DNA of 64,000 bases from Bacteroidales bacterium UBA5536 (GTDB taxonomy: Bacteria; Bacteroidota; Bacteroidia; Bacteroidales; F082), in the NCBI GenBank assembly GCA_002426795.1, contig DINQ01000016.1:124001-188000 (forward strand), given 5' to 3'. A model generated the notes under the pieces. The model did not search any database. It was given only the letters and a program-made list of their open reading frames with translations, and had not been told where the DNA came from. The position numbers and the translations under genes are program-made. Below are positions 52,843 to 62,008 of this stretch, piece by piece (the stretch's first letter is position 1; the number at the start of each line of letters is the position of its first letter).

Positions 52843-54597
52843 CTAAAACTCGGTTTCAAGATTAAGCTGTTCTTTCAAAGTTTTAAGCATGGGGCGCAGA
52901 CTGGCCATTTTTTCAAACTTTTCTTTATCGGTATAGGCTTCGGTTTCTTTGGGTTTTTCAACCACCTCCGGAACCAATTTTAGTTGGTTGTTTTTCAAAT
53001 GATTTTTTAGGTGATCAAACAAAGCACTCATGTTGAGTTTGTCATGAGCGATCAGGCTATTATCGATTTGAAAGCGAATAACAAAATCTGCTTCCAATCT
53101 GGGTTCGTACTTGCCGATTGCGGTTGCAAAACTGGGTGAAACGGAATGATATGCAGTCGAAAATGTCTTCCATGCTTCAAGTAGTTTTTGTTGATCAAAA
53201 TCGCCTTTTATCTCCGGCTCTGGCTCATCAGCTTTTTCGTTTTCAGGTTCAGTCGGGTTATTGATCGAAATCGTTCTGGCCGATTTTGGCCTTCCGCCAG
53301 TGACTTCGCGAACCACGTTAGTTGCTTGCGGCGGCTGAACAGTTTCCTGAGGCTGCACATATGTGGTGTTTTGCCTGGGAGGAGCTGGGTTTGGTGTGCT
53401 TTTTTGTTGCGTCTCTAAAGGTCGGCTGGTAGCATTTGAAGCTGGTGCTACACTTGGTTTTGCTGCCGCCAAAGGAGCAGGAGCGGCTTTGCTTTCTGCA
53501 GGGCTGTGGGTAAGAGCACACATCTGCAGAAGGGCGATTTCCAGGTGTAGGCGTTTGTTGTTACTGTTTCTGTAATTCAGGTCGCACTGGTTGTTCAAGT
53601 CGAGGGCTTTCAACAGAAAATCTGCCGGACACAATCTGGATTGAATTGCATATCTGTCTCGGATAGATTGACTTACTTCCATCAGCCTGACAGTCTCAGG
53701 ATTTTTGCTCACCAACAAACTGCGTAAGTGATTTCCCATGCCGAGGATAAAATGCTGCGGATCAAAACCATTGTCAATGATCTCGTTGAGCGTTAATAAT
53801 ACGTCTGCTGTTTTTACTCCCAATATTTGATCGGTTATCCTGAAATAATACTCATAATCAAGTACATTCAGGTTTTCGATCACATCTTTATAGGTGATCT
53901 CTGCTCCCGAAAAACTGACCATCTGATCAAAAATAGAGAGAGCATCCCGCAAGGCTCCGTCTGCTTTTTGGGCAATAATAGCCAATGCCTCAGGATGTGC
54001 AGTTACGTGCTCTTTTTCTGAGACAAATGCCAGATGCTTTGAAATATCCTCAACAGTAATTCTTTTAAAATCAAATATTTGACATCTTGAAAGAATGGTT
54101 GGAATGATTTTGTGTTTTTCTGTTGTTGCCAGGATGAACTTGGCATATGCAGGTGGCTCTTCCAACGTCTTCAGAAAGGCATTAAAAGCGGCCTGTGAAA
54201 GCATATGAACCTCATCGATGATATAGATCTTGTATTTACCAACCTGTGGGGGAATTCGGACCTGATCAACCAGGTTGCGGATATCCTCAACAGAATTATT
54301 GGAAGCCGCATCAAGTTCATGGATATTAAAGGAAGCAGACTGATTGAACGACACGCACGACTCGCATTTGTCACAGGCTTCCATTTCAGGCGTTGGATTG
54401 AGACAGTTAATGGTTTTAGCCATGATGCGGGCACAGGTAGTTTTGCCAACACCGCGAGGTCCGCAGAACAAAAAGGCCTGAGCCAATGTGTTGTTCTTGA
54501 TGGCATTTTTCAGTGTGGAGGTGATGGCTTGCTGGCCAACAACTGTATCAAAAGTGTTTGGCCTGTATTTGCGCGCCGAAACAATGAAATTATCCAT
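52843..54597 (-). CDS. dnaX: DNA polymerase III subunit gamma/tau DnaX
   Basis: A 584-residue clamp-loader ATPase. Walker A is GPRGVGKTTCARIMAK (about 45-60), and the zinc-binding cysteines lie at CLNPTPEMEACDKCESC. Walker B is IYIIDEVHMLS, with the SRC motif in LSRCQIFDF. Domain III follows, then a Pro/Ala/Gln-rich linker (about 370-450) and a C-terminal tau-like region (about 465-584). It loads the sliding clamp and ties polymerases to the helicase. I saw no obvious slippery A-run to generate a short gamma form. The gene is divergent from the deacetylase-like gene. Confidence 0.95.
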   Translation of the reverse strand: MDNFIVSARKYRPNTFDTVVGQQAITSTLKNAIKNNTLAQAFLFCGPRGVGKTTCARIMAKTINCLNPTPEMEACDKCESCVSFNQSASFNIHELDAASNNSVEDIRNLVDQVRIPPQVGKYKIYIIDEVHMLSQAAFNAFLKTLEEPPAYAKFILATTEKHKIIPTILSRCQIFDFKRITVEDISKHLAFVSEKEHVTAHPEALAIIAQKADGALRDALSIFDQMVSFSGAEITYKDVIENLNVLDYEYYFRITDQILGVKTADVLLTLNEIIDNGFDPQHFILGMGNHLRSLLVSKNPETVRLMEVSQSIRDRYAIQSRLCPADFLLKALDLNNQCDLNYRNSNNKRLHLEIALLQMCALTHSPAESKAAPAPLAAAKPSVAPASNATSRPLETQQKSTPNPAPPRQNTTYVQPQETVQPPQATNVVREVTGGRPKSARTISINNPTEPENEKADEPEPEIKGDFDQQKLLEAWKTFSTAYHSVSPSFATAIGKYEPRLEADFVIRFQIDNSLIAHDKLNMSALFDHLKNHLKNNQLKLVPEVVEKPKETEAYTDKEKFEKMASLRPMLKTLKEQLNLETEF

Positions 54598-54620
54598 GAT
54601 TAAATGTTGATTTTACAGCT

Positions 54621-54628
54621 CAAAATTA
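54621..54628 (-). promoter_or_regulatory. -7 element of dnaX (TAATTTTG)
   Basis: Exact TAnnTTTG match, 23 bases before the dnaX ATG, on the minus strand. No clear -33. Confidence 0.45.
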
Positions 54629-54734
54629 CAAAAAACAAGCCTCTTTGGAAGCCTCTTATCAAAAACCGGATGAAGATTTTTCAGGTTCAGCGAATTCTCT
54701 TCATCTGCTTCGCTTCAGATTTGTTGGAAACTGC

Positions 54735-54742
54735 TAACTTTG
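54735..54742 (+). promoter_or_regulatory. -7 element of the deacetylase-like gene (TAACTTTG)
   Basis: Exact TAnnTTTG match five bases upstream of ATG 54748, implying a leaderless or nearly leaderless mRNA and excluding the start at 54604. Confidence 0.5.
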
Positions 54743-54747
54743 ATCCC

Positions 54748-56061
54748 ATGAAGAGTGTCATGGTTTTCGTGAAACGAAGCACCAACAGGTTGAAATATGT
54801 ATTCGATCTGGTGTTGCAGGAGCAGTTGGGTGTGAGCTATGAACTCACAACAAATGCCACTGTTTTTGATGCCTACGAAGGTCCCAGGTTTGTTTACGAC
54901 GACCAGCCACGTGCTGGGTTACCTTTTCAGAAATCAACCACATTGCTGTTTGAACGGGAAATAGTAAGTCAGGACCTAAAACCCATGGAATTTCAAGATT
55001 CAAAGGCGTTTTTTCCGGTTTACAACAAGCAATCTATCATGCCTTTTGATGTGTTTGCCGCTGTATTTTACCTGGTGTCGAGGTATGAAGAATATTTACC
55101 ATACATGCGCGATCAGCACAGCCGTTTCGAAGCCAATTCCTGCATTTTGGAACAGTTGGGGATGCTGCAAAAGCCCGTTGTAAATCAGTGGATCATTGCT
55201 TTTGGAGAGCGTTTGGCACAGCAAATACAGGGTTTGGTTTTCCGGAAGAAAAAGTACCAATTCCAGCCAACCTACGATATTGATGCCGCCTGGGCTTACC
55301 AACACAAAGGCTTGTTCCGTTCGGCCGGAGCTTACGCCAAAGACCTTGTGCAGACAAACTGGCGTGAAATTAAAATACGGACTGAAGTTTTGCGGGGTGC
55401 ACGCAAAGATCCTTTTGACACATTTGATATACAACTCCAGCTGCAGGCCGAGTTCAAGCTCAAACCAATCTATTTCATACTTTTTGCAGCTTATGGGGTC
55501 AATGATAAGAATATTTCGGTTCGAAACCGCTATTTTCAATATCTGATCAAACATCTGGGCGATTATGCTGACATTGGGATTCATCCATCCTATGCTTCGT
55601 TTTCTGACAAAAGTTTACTGAAAACCGAACTTGAAAACCTGTCTCAAGTGCTCAACCGCGAGGTCACAAAAAGCAGACAACATTTTCTGCGGATGAATTT
55701 GCCAACAACTTATCAAAATCTGATCGATCTCGATATCAAGGATGATTACACCATGGGTTTTGCTTCGCGTGCCGGCTTCAGGGCTGGCATTGCCGATAGG
55801 TTTTGGTTTTACGATCTGGACCACGATGTGCCAACCAGGCTGCGCGTGCATCCTTTTGCCTTGATGGACGGAACGTTACGCGATTATCTCAAACTGGGTG
55901 CCACCGAAGCTGTAACACAGGCCGAAAAGATCATCCAGGAAATCAAAGCTGTTGAGGGCACTTTTACGCTGCTTTGGCACAACGAAACGATGAGTAACCA
56001 GAAAAGATGGACAGGCTGGCTGGCCGTTTACCGTAAAATAATCGAGATGGCCATTCCCTAA
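54748..56061 (+). CDS. Polysaccharide-deacetylase-like protein (NodB-like fold, N-terminal domain of unknown function)
   Basis: From ATG 54748 (MKSVMVFVKRSTNRLKY) the protein has 437 residues. The N-terminal part (about 1-180) is the alpha-beta domain often found ahead of deacetylases in Bacteroidota, and the C-terminal half resembles carbohydrate esterase family 4. It has QPTYDIDAAWAY (a D-x-D in the metal position), DIGIHPSYAS (HPS motif), SRQHFLRMNLPTTYQNL, DYTMGFASRAGFRAGI and a terminal LLWHNETMS. The expected partner His and Asp are plausible. The substrate could be a capsule, O-antigen or cell-wall glycan. No signal peptide is seen. It is followed after 10 bases by a FemAB-like gene. 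Confidence 0.8.
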   Translation: MKSVMVFVKRSTNRLKYVFDLVLQEQLGVSYELTTNATVFDAYEGPRFVYDDQPRAGLPFQKSTTLLFEREIVSQDLKPMEFQDSKAFFPVYNKQSIMPFDVFAAVFYLVSRYEEYLPYMRDQHSRFEANSCILEQLGMLQKPVVNQWIIAFGERLAQQIQGLVFRKKKYQFQPTYDIDAAWAYQHKGLFRSAGAYAKDLVQTNWREIKIRTEVLRGARKDPFDTFDIQLQLQAEFKLKPIYFILFAAYGVNDKNISVRNRYFQYLIKHLGDYADIGIHPSYASFSDKSLLKTELENLSQVLNREVTKSRQHFLRMNLPTTYQNLIDLDIKDDYTMGFASRAGFRAGIADRFWFYDLDHDVPTRLRVHPFALMDGTLRDYLKLGATEAVTQAEKIIQEIKAVEGTFTLLWHNETMSNQKRWTGWLAVYRKIIEMAIP

Positions 56062-56071
56062 AACTCGCTGT

Positions 56072-57001
56072 ATGATCAAATTTCTAGTGCACGACCAGAT
56101 TGATAAAATTAAATGGGACAATTGCATCAAGGCTTCTTTCAACGGAAACTTGTATGCCTGGGCCTGGTATCTTGATATTGTCCACCCATCATGGAATGCC
56201 CTGGTTGAGAACGACTACGAGCGTGTTTTCCCGCTTACAGGCAAGAAGAAGTTCGGTATTAGTTATTTGTTTCAGCCCTTTTTTGCACAGCAACTTGGCA
56301 TTTTCTCCCGTACTATTTTGAATCCTGATGTTGTAGCTGCCTTTATCAAAGCAATTCCGAAAGAGTACCGTTTTGCTGAGATGCGGCTGAATACGCACAA
56401 CAAAGTAGAGCTTCCCTTCGAAAAACTGACGTTGCACCGAAACTTCGAACTTGATTTGATCAGGCCATACGATCGAATTTTTGCTGCATACAATTCCAAT
56501 ACTAAACGAAATCTGAAAAAGGCGCAGCAAGCTGATTTGCAGTTGAAAAAGAACATCAAACCCGATGATGTGATCGCTTTGTTCAGGCAAAACAGAGGAA
56601 GAACAATCAGTCACTGGAATGATCTGGAATACAACAGATTAAAACAGCTTGCCTACACAGCGATTTATCGAGGGCAGTGTCTTGTTTATGGGGTTTACTG
56701 TAAACCAAATGAATTGTGTGCAGGTGCGATATTTATGAAAAGCCACGGTAAGATTGTGTTTTTGTTTTCAGGGTCAAATCACAAGGCAAAAGAAAATCAT
56801 GCACTCACATTGTTGATCGATCAGGTGATTCAGGAGTTTAGTCCAAGCCAGTTGGTACTCGATTTTGAAGGTTCTGATGATCCTGGATTGGCGAGATTTT
56901 ACAAGGGTTTTGGCAGTTCAGAGACCAGCTACCCCGGCATTAAAATCAACAGGATGCCTTTGCTGGGAAGACTGGCTTTGCGCATCGTTAAGCGTCGGTG
57001 A
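56072..57001 (+). CDS. FemAB/GNAT-like acyltransferase fold protein
   Basis: A 309-residue cytoplasmic protein. The best reading is a FemAB-like double-GNAT fold: GNLYAWAWYLDIVHPSWNALV in the N-terminal half, then SNTKRNLKKAQQADLQLKKN (typical FemAB 'R(N)(L)KKA' helix, about 138-157), YGVYCKPNELCAGAIFM and a C-terminal LDFEGSDDPGLARFYKGFGS. Family members transfer amino acids or acyl groups to peptidoglycan or exopolysaccharide. The direct neighbour is a deacetylase-like gene, so the pair may modify an envelope glycan (inference). Precise function unknown. Confidence 0.72.
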   Translation: MIKFLVHDQIDKIKWDNCIKASFNGNLYAWAWYLDIVHPSWNALVENDYERVFPLTGKKKFGISYLFQPFFAQQLGIFSRTILNPDVVAAFIKAIPKEYRFAEMRLNTHNKVELPFEKLTLHRNFELDLIRPYDRIFAAYNSNTKRNLKKAQQADLQLKKNIKPDDVIALFRQNRGRTISHWNDLEYNRLKQLAYTAIYRGQCLVYGVYCKPNELCAGAIFMKSHGKIVFLFSGSNHKAKENHALTLLIDQVIQEFSPSQLVLDFEGSDDPGLARFYKGFGSSETSYPGIKINRMPLLGRLALRIVKRR

Positions 57002-57041
57002 GTTTTTTTGCAGAAGGAGTGACTTTCTGCCAGAGAATCAC

Positions 57042-57049
57042 TATTTTTG
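57042..57049 (+). promoter_or_regulatory. -7 element of upp (TATTTTTG)
   Basis: Exact TAnnTTTG plus C, 23 bases before ATG 57073, which supports that start against the upstream frame opening at 56998. Confidence 0.55.
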
Positions 57050-57072
57050 CTCTTTCACATAAACTTCCACCC

Positions 57073-57723
57073 ATGCTTAGAAATCTTGGTGAAACAAATT
57101 CCGTGTTCAATCAGTTTATTGCTGAGCTTCGAAATGTTGATGTTCAAAAAGACAGAATGCGCTTTAGGCGAAACCTAGAGCGTGTCGGTGAGGTTTTTGC
57201 CTATGAAATAAGCAAAACGCTTCAATACGAAAAAACCGAAGTAACAACACCGTTGGGTGTCGCTGAGATGCAACTGGTGAGCCAACAACCTGTTATCGCT
57301 ACAATTTTACGTGCAGGTTTGCCCTTGCATCAGGGATTGCTCAATTATTTTGATGCTGCTGACAGCGCCTTCATTACAGCCTATCGGAAATACGAGAAGA
57401 ATGAAGATTTCACCATCAGGGTAGAGTATATTTCAAGCCCGGATATCAATAACAAAGTCCTTATTCTCACTGACCCGATGCTGGCAACTGGATCGTCTAT
57501 CGTGAAAACCATGAAAGGTCTGTTGAGTATTGGCATGCCTAGTCATTTACATATTGTAGCAGTTTTGGCTAGTACAGAAGGTGTTGAATATGTGAAACGC
57601 AATCTCGGAATGCACAACCTGACAATCTGGGTAGGTGGCGTCGACGATGAACTAACTGCTCAGGCCTATATTGTTCCTGGACTTGGCGATGCTGGTGATT
57701 TGGCTTTTGGCGAAAAAGACTGA
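57073..57723 (+). CDS. upp: Uracil phosphoribosyltransferase Upp
   Basis: A 216-residue enzyme of pyrimidine salvage that makes UMP from uracil and PRPP. The type I PRTase signature LILTDPMLATGSS (about 134-146) and the uracil-binding C-terminal VPGLGDAGDLAFGE are present, together with REAG-equivalent ILRAGLPLHQG. The start at 57073 (MLRNLGETNSVFNQ) fits the family and the promoter. The following permease gene begins eight bases after the stop and may be read from the same transcript. Confidence 0.95.
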   Translation: MLRNLGETNSVFNQFIAELRNVDVQKDRMRFRRNLERVGEVFAYEISKTLQYEKTEVTTPLGVAEMQLVSQQPVIATILRAGLPLHQGLLNYFDAADSAFITAYRKYEKNEDFTIRVEYISSPDINNKVLILTDPMLATGSSIVKTMKGLLSIGMPSHLHIVAVLASTEGVEYVKRNLGMHNLTIWVGGVDDELTAQAYIVPGLGDAGDLAFGEKD

Positions 57724-57731
57724 TTCAGATC

Positions 57732-58973
57732 ATGAAACAACATATTTCCGAAAATATCCGTATTTCCATTGAATCGATTCGATCACATGCACTGCGCACT
57801 GCATTGACGATTGCAATTATCGCCTTTGGAATCATGGCCCTGGTGGGAATTCTGACTGCAATTGATTCAATGAAATATTTCCTGACCGAGAATTTCTCGA
57901 TGATGGGATCCAATACATTCAACATCCGAAACAGGGATGTTGTAGTGCATATGGGGGGCAACAGGTCAAATGCCAGATCTTACAAAAATATCAGTTACCG
58001 CGAAGCGCTCGATTTTAAGGAGCGATATACTTTTCCGGCTTCCACCAGTATTTATACCTGGGGAACAGGAATCGCCACATTGAAGTACGAAAACGAAAAA
58101 ACCAATCCCAATATACAAGTGGTTGGGATAGATGAAAATTACCTTTATAATTCTGGGTTTGAGCTAGAGTCGGGACGATCGATCACGGCAACAGAAGTGG
58201 TGCAGGGCAGCAATGTTGCTGTTGTTGGCGGTGCGATTGTGGAGAGCCTTTTCAAAAATAATGAAGATCCGCTTGGTAAGATTATTTCGGTTGGCCCTGG
58301 ACGTTATCGTATCGTGGGCGTGATGAAGGAAAAGGGCTCAAGTTTGGGTTTTAGTGGCGACAGAAACTGCCTGATTCCGCTTAACAATGTACGCCAGTAT
58401 TTTTCGCGGCCCAACATGAATTACACCATCAGTGTGCGGGTGGCCGAGCAAGACCAGATCAATGCTGCTATTGGCGAAGCAACAGGGATTTTCAGAGTCA
58501 TACGGGGAGATGTTTTGGGCAAGGAAGAAACATTTTCTGTTGTAAAAAGCGACAATATTGCCAATATGCTGCTTGGACTAACGGGTCAGATCCGGCTTGG
58601 CGCAACTTTTATCGGCATCATCACTTTGTTTGGGGCGGCCATTGGCTTGATGAATATCATGCTGGTTTCGGTCACCGAACGTACGCGCGAAATTGGCGTG
58701 CGCAAAGCAGTTGGTGCAACCAGTCGCACCATACGCAACCAGTTTTTGGTTGAGGCTGTCGTGATTGCCCAGATTGGTGGCTTTTTGGGCATTGCAGCCG
58801 GAATTCTTGCAGGCAACCTGCTTTCTTACGCCATCGGGAGTGCCTTTATCATTCCCTGGATATGGATCGTGATAGCGGTAATTTTATGCTTCGGGGTAGC
58901 ATTGGCATCAGGAATTATTCCTGCAAACAAAGCCGCCAGGCTCGACCCGGTTGACTCGCTCCGATACGAATAA
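57732..58973 (+). CDS. MacB-type ABC transporter permease
   Basis: A 413-residue permease with one MacB-like periplasmic domain between TM1 (about 24-46) and a C-terminal FtsX unit of three helices (about 285-400). The family hallmark SVTERTREIGVRKAVGAT is at about 313-330, and the protein ends ARLDPVDSLRYE. These proteins pair with a separate or fused ATPase to extrude substrates or drive lipoprotein traffic. No ATPase is adjacent. Compared with the 808-residue permease at 7114 it has half the domain number. Confidence 0.9.
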   Translation: MKQHISENIRISIESIRSHALRTALTIAIIAFGIMALVGILTAIDSMKYFLTENFSMMGSNTFNIRNRDVVVHMGGNRSNARSYKNISYREALDFKERYTFPASTSIYTWGTGIATLKYENEKTNPNIQVVGIDENYLYNSGFELESGRSITATEVVQGSNVAVVGGAIVESLFKNNEDPLGKIISVGPGRYRIVGVMKEKGSSLGFSGDRNCLIPLNNVRQYFSRPNMNYTISVRVAEQDQINAAIGEATGIFRVIRGDVLGKEETFSVVKSDNIANMLLGLTGQIRLGATFIGIITLFGAAIGLMNIMLVSVTERTREIGVRKAVGATSRTIRNQFLVEAVVIAQIGGFLGIAAGILAGNLLSYAIGSAFIIPWIWIVIAVILCFGVALASGIIPANKAARLDPVDSLRYE

Positions 58974-59100
58974 ATGCATTTTGGCCTGCTTTGGCAAAAA
59001 CATTTTCTAACACTGCGAGCAAATTGCGGCAGTGGTTCAAGTGGGATTTGACAGGATTTTTTTTATCATTGCAGACGTTTTACCAACAAAACTTCAGCGT

Positions 59101-60465
59101 ATGGCTTTCATCGATAACTCAAAGAGAGATAGTTTTGGTTCTAAAATTGGAGTGATTGCGGCGGCTGCCGGTTCGGCCATTGGTTTAGGAAACATCTGGC
59201 GGTTCCCATATGTGGCAGGCGAAAATGGAGGTGCTGCTTTTTTGTTGGTTTATATTGGTTTTATTGTGATGATTGGGGTGCCGGTGATGCTGTCAGAATT
59301 TGTCATTGGAAGACGCTCACAGCGTAATCCGGTTGGTGCTTTTCGTAAACTCGCTCCCAATACTGGTTGGCCCATTATTGGTTTTATTGGCATCGCCGCA
59401 GCATTTTTCATCTTGTCGTTTTATACGACCGTTTCGGGTTGGACGCTAGAATACCTTTATCTTTCCATAACAGATAGCTTTGTGGGCAAAGACGGCCCTG
59501 CACTCAATCAGGAATTTGAACACTTTAGGGCCAATGGATTAAGTCCTTTGATCTGGCAGGCAATCTTTATGTTTTTAACAGCATTTATCGTGTATAAGGG
59601 AATTAAAAATGGTATTGAAAAATACACGAAAATCCTGATGCCGCTTTTGTTGATCATTATCATCGTTTTGTGCATCAGGGCGTTGACTTTGCCTGGTGCA
59701 GCTGAAGGTTTGCACTTTTTGTTCAAACCTGATTTTTCAAAAATTAATGGCACCGTCGTACTTGAAGCACTTGGTCAATCTTTCTTTTCGCTGAGTATTG
59801 GAATGGGAACATTGATTACCTACGGATCGTATATTGGCAAAAAAGAGGATTTGGGCTCAACAGCGCTTTCGGTCTCAATTGCTGATACCCTGATTGCTGT
59901 ATTGGCAGGGGTGGCTATTTTTCCGGCAGTTTTTGCTTTCAACATCACGCCTGAAGCAGGCCCGGGATTGGTTTTCATTACCTTACCTTTGATTTTTGAC
60001 CAGATGGCTGGTGGTTACTTTTTTGCGATCATTTTCTTTATTCTTCTGGCTATCGCAGCACTGACCTCAACAATTTCGGTACTGGAAGTTGCGGTTGCTT
60101 ATCTGGCTGAAGAACTTAATTTAGGTAGAAAAAAAGCCACTATACTGGCCTCAGTTTCAATTTGGTTGCTGGGAATCGCTTGTACCCTCAGTCAGGGTCC
60201 CTGGAGCATTTTGAGTATCGGGAACAAAAATCTTTTTGACCTTCTCGAACTGATTTCTGCCAACGTGATGTTGCCGCTGGGAGGCCTTTTCATCGTGCTT
60301 TTTGTGGGCTGGTACATGAAAAGGAATGACGTTTTCGACGAGATATCAAACGGTAATGTGCTTAAAGCCAGGTTAAAGTGGATTTACCTGTTTATTATCC
60401 GCTTTATTGCACCTATTGCCATTGCCATTGTGTTCTTAAACGGGCTGGGTTTGTTGAACTTTTAG
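59101..60465 (+). CDS. Sodium-dependent transporter of the NSS/SNF family
   Basis: A 454-residue inner-membrane symporter with about 11 transmembrane helices. The TM1 hallmark GSAIGLGNIWRFPYVAGENGG (sodium and substrate site) is at about 21-41, followed by VMLSEFVIGRRS in TM2. TM6 is represented by ALGQSFFSLSIGMGTLITYGSY, and TM8 by LTSTISVLEVAVAYL. Bacterial members (LeuT, MhsT, TnaT-like) carry amino acids with Na+. Substrate cannot be assigned. ATG 59101 is preferred because residues from 59032 form no sensible extension; the region 58974-59100 contains no other feature I can name. Confidence 0.93.
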   Translation: MAFIDNSKRDSFGSKIGVIAAAAGSAIGLGNIWRFPYVAGENGGAAFLLVYIGFIVMIGVPVMLSEFVIGRRSQRNPVGAFRKLAPNTGWPIIGFIGIAAAFFILSFYTTVSGWTLEYLYLSITDSFVGKDGPALNQEFEHFRANGLSPLIWQAIFMFLTAFIVYKGIKNGIEKYTKILMPLLLIIIIVLCIRALTLPGAAEGLHFLFKPDFSKINGTVVLEALGQSFFSLSIGMGTLITYGSYIGKKEDLGSTALSVSIADTLIAVLAGVAIFPAVFAFNITPEAGPGLVFITLPLIFDQMAGGYFFAIIFFILLAIAALTSTISVLEVAVAYLAEELNLGRKKATILASVSIWLLGIACTLSQGPWSILSIGNKNLFDLLELISANVMLPLGGLFIVLFVGWYMKRNDVFDEISNGNVLKARLKWIYLFIIRFIAPIAIAIVFLNGLGLLNF

Positions 60466-60507
60466 TTGTTGATGATACCCTGATTAGAGTGCGATAAATA
60501 AATATTG

Positions 60508-60528
60508 AAGCCATGGTATAACCGGCTT
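60508..60528 (+). other. Small hairpin upstream of the helix-hairpin-helix gene
   Basis: AAGCC / GGCTT and an inner GGT-ATA-ACC can pair with a two-base bulge, 11 bases before the ATG at 60540. No U-run follows, so it is not a terminator; it could affect translation start or be chance. Confidence 0.25.
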
Positions 60529-60539
60529 AAAACAAATAA

Positions 60540-61502
60540 ATGAGCCAACTTAAGCAACATTTACAGTTTTCACGACAGGAACAAACGGCTATTGTAGTAT
60601 TGTTAGTGATCCTGGTTCTTTTAATAGCTGTAAATGTGATGCCATGGCCCTTAACAACAGAAAGAAAAGTTGAAATTCATAACCTCGATTCAATCTTTCA
60701 GTTGCATCAAATGGCGCAAATGGAGCAGGAGCGTCTGAGAGAACAAAATTTTGATGTAACCAACCCGGATGCAGCTGTTTTGGCAGATAAACTCAAGCCA
60801 TTTTCGTTCAATCCAAATAAGTTGCCCGAAGCAGATTGGAAAAAGATGGGACTTTCGGATCGCCAGATCAGAAATATCAAAAACTACGAAAAAAGTGGTG
60901 GAAAGTTTTTCAGGAAAGAAGACCTGAAGAAAATCTATACCATCAGTGAGGCGGAATATCAGATACTGGAGCCCTTTATTGAAATACCGGAGCCAAAAAG
61001 AGCCCGCCTGGCCCGGGCCAGCGAATTGAAGACAGGACAGAAAGAACAGATAGAACAGATAGAACAGGAAAATGTAGTTACTCTTGAAGCCAAAACGCCT
61101 AATGTGCTTGTTGAGATTAACACGGCTGATTCTGTGGAATTGCTTTCTCTTCCTGGCATCGGACCCTGGTTTGCACATAGGATCATTCAATTCCGCGACC
61201 TGCTGGGCGGATATCTGCAAAAGGAACAGCTTTTGGAGGTTTATGGGATGGATACTGCCAGGGCTGAATCGGTTTATGATCTGATACGTATCGATACTGC
61301 AAAAATCAGGAAAATCAGGCTCAATTATGATGATTTCAGGACGCTGGTCAGGCAGCCATATATGAGCTACGAACTAACCAAGGCAGTGGTGAACTACCGA
61401 AACAGAAAAGGACAAATTAAAAGCTTTGAACAACTCAGGCAACTTAACACCAATCCAGAAGAACTCACCGAAAAATTGAAATACTATATTGATTATGAAT
61501 AA
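60540..61502 (+). CDS. ComEA-like helix-hairpin-helix protein with N-terminal membrane anchor
   Basis: A 320-residue protein with one transmembrane helix (about 17-36: QTAIVVLLVILVLLIAVNVM) and three helix-hairpin-helix units: FSFNPNKLPEADWKKMGLS (about 82-145), VEINTADSVELLSLPGIGP (about 195-255) and a third near 265-320. The middle one is the ComEA type with PGIG. Such proteins bind double-stranded DNA, in ComEA for uptake across the envelope. No other competence gene is nearby. The short codon repeat in EQIEQIEQE (about 169-177) looks like replication slippage. It overlaps the next start by eight bases. Confidence 0.85.
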   Translation: MSQLKQHLQFSRQEQTAIVVLLVILVLLIAVNVMPWPLTTERKVEIHNLDSIFQLHQMAQMEQERLREQNFDVTNPDAAVLADKLKPFSFNPNKLPEADWKKMGLSDRQIRNIKNYEKSGGKFFRKEDLKKIYTISEAEYQILEPFIEIPEPKRARLARASELKTGQKEQIEQIEQENVVTLEAKTPNVLVEINTADSVELLSLPGIGPWFAHRIIQFRDLLGGYLQKEQLLEVYGMDTARAESVYDLIRIDTAKIRKIRLNYDDFRTLVRQPYMSYELTKAVVNYRNRKGQIKSFEQLRQLNTNPEELTEKLKYYIDYE

Positions 61503-61956
61503 ATTACTTGCTCAAATGAAACCTTTGACAGCAATTGTTTTTCTGATAAGTATTCTATTGTTTACAGCTTGTTCAAACCCAATTGGCAAGAAAAGTAAAA
61601 CATTGAATGCCATTATGGAAGACCATGAAACCGAGGTGTACAATTTCCCTGATGGATATTATTATGCCTATCAGTTTTCGGAAAACACACAAATTAGCGG
61701 TTTTGATGAAACAGCTTTGATCACCCAGGTGCTCGACACCAAATTGCCGGTTCGCAATATATGGTACAAGGCAGCATCTAACTCGTGCGTTCCTCCGGGC
61801 AGCGAAATGGCCATGAGTGTAATGGTTGAGCCTGTTTTTGTGGTGCAATTGCATACTGAAAGCGACAAGCTTAGCAAATTGGGCTTTGTAGCTGTGAAAC
61901 AACCACAAATGGGCAGCTGTGCATACCGTGTAAAGCGTTATGTGGTTGTGAAATAA
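61495..61956 (+). CDS. Small hypothetical lipoprotein
   Basis: From ATG 61495 (MNKLLAQMKPL) a 153-residue protein with lipobox LFTAC (Cys at about 26) and a short soluble domain with two further Cys residues (SNSCVPPGSEMA and MGSCAYRVK). Not recognised as a characterised family. It contains a conserved-looking motif near SCVPPGS, and the two cysteines may form a disulphide in the periplasm. It overlaps the end of the ComEA-like gene by eight bases, so the two may be translated together. Confidence 0.7.
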   Translation: MNKLLAQMKPLTAIVFLISILLFTACSNPIGKKSKTLNAIMEDHETEVYNFPDGYYYAYQFSENTQISGFDETALITQVLDTKLPVRNIWYKAASNSCVPPGSEMAMSVMVEPVFVVQLHTESDKLSKLGFVAVKQPQMGSCAYRVKRYVVVK

Positions 61957-62008
61957 GCACTCCGTTACTTGACTTATATTTTTAGGTAGAATTACAGATC
62001 ACCTTCGC

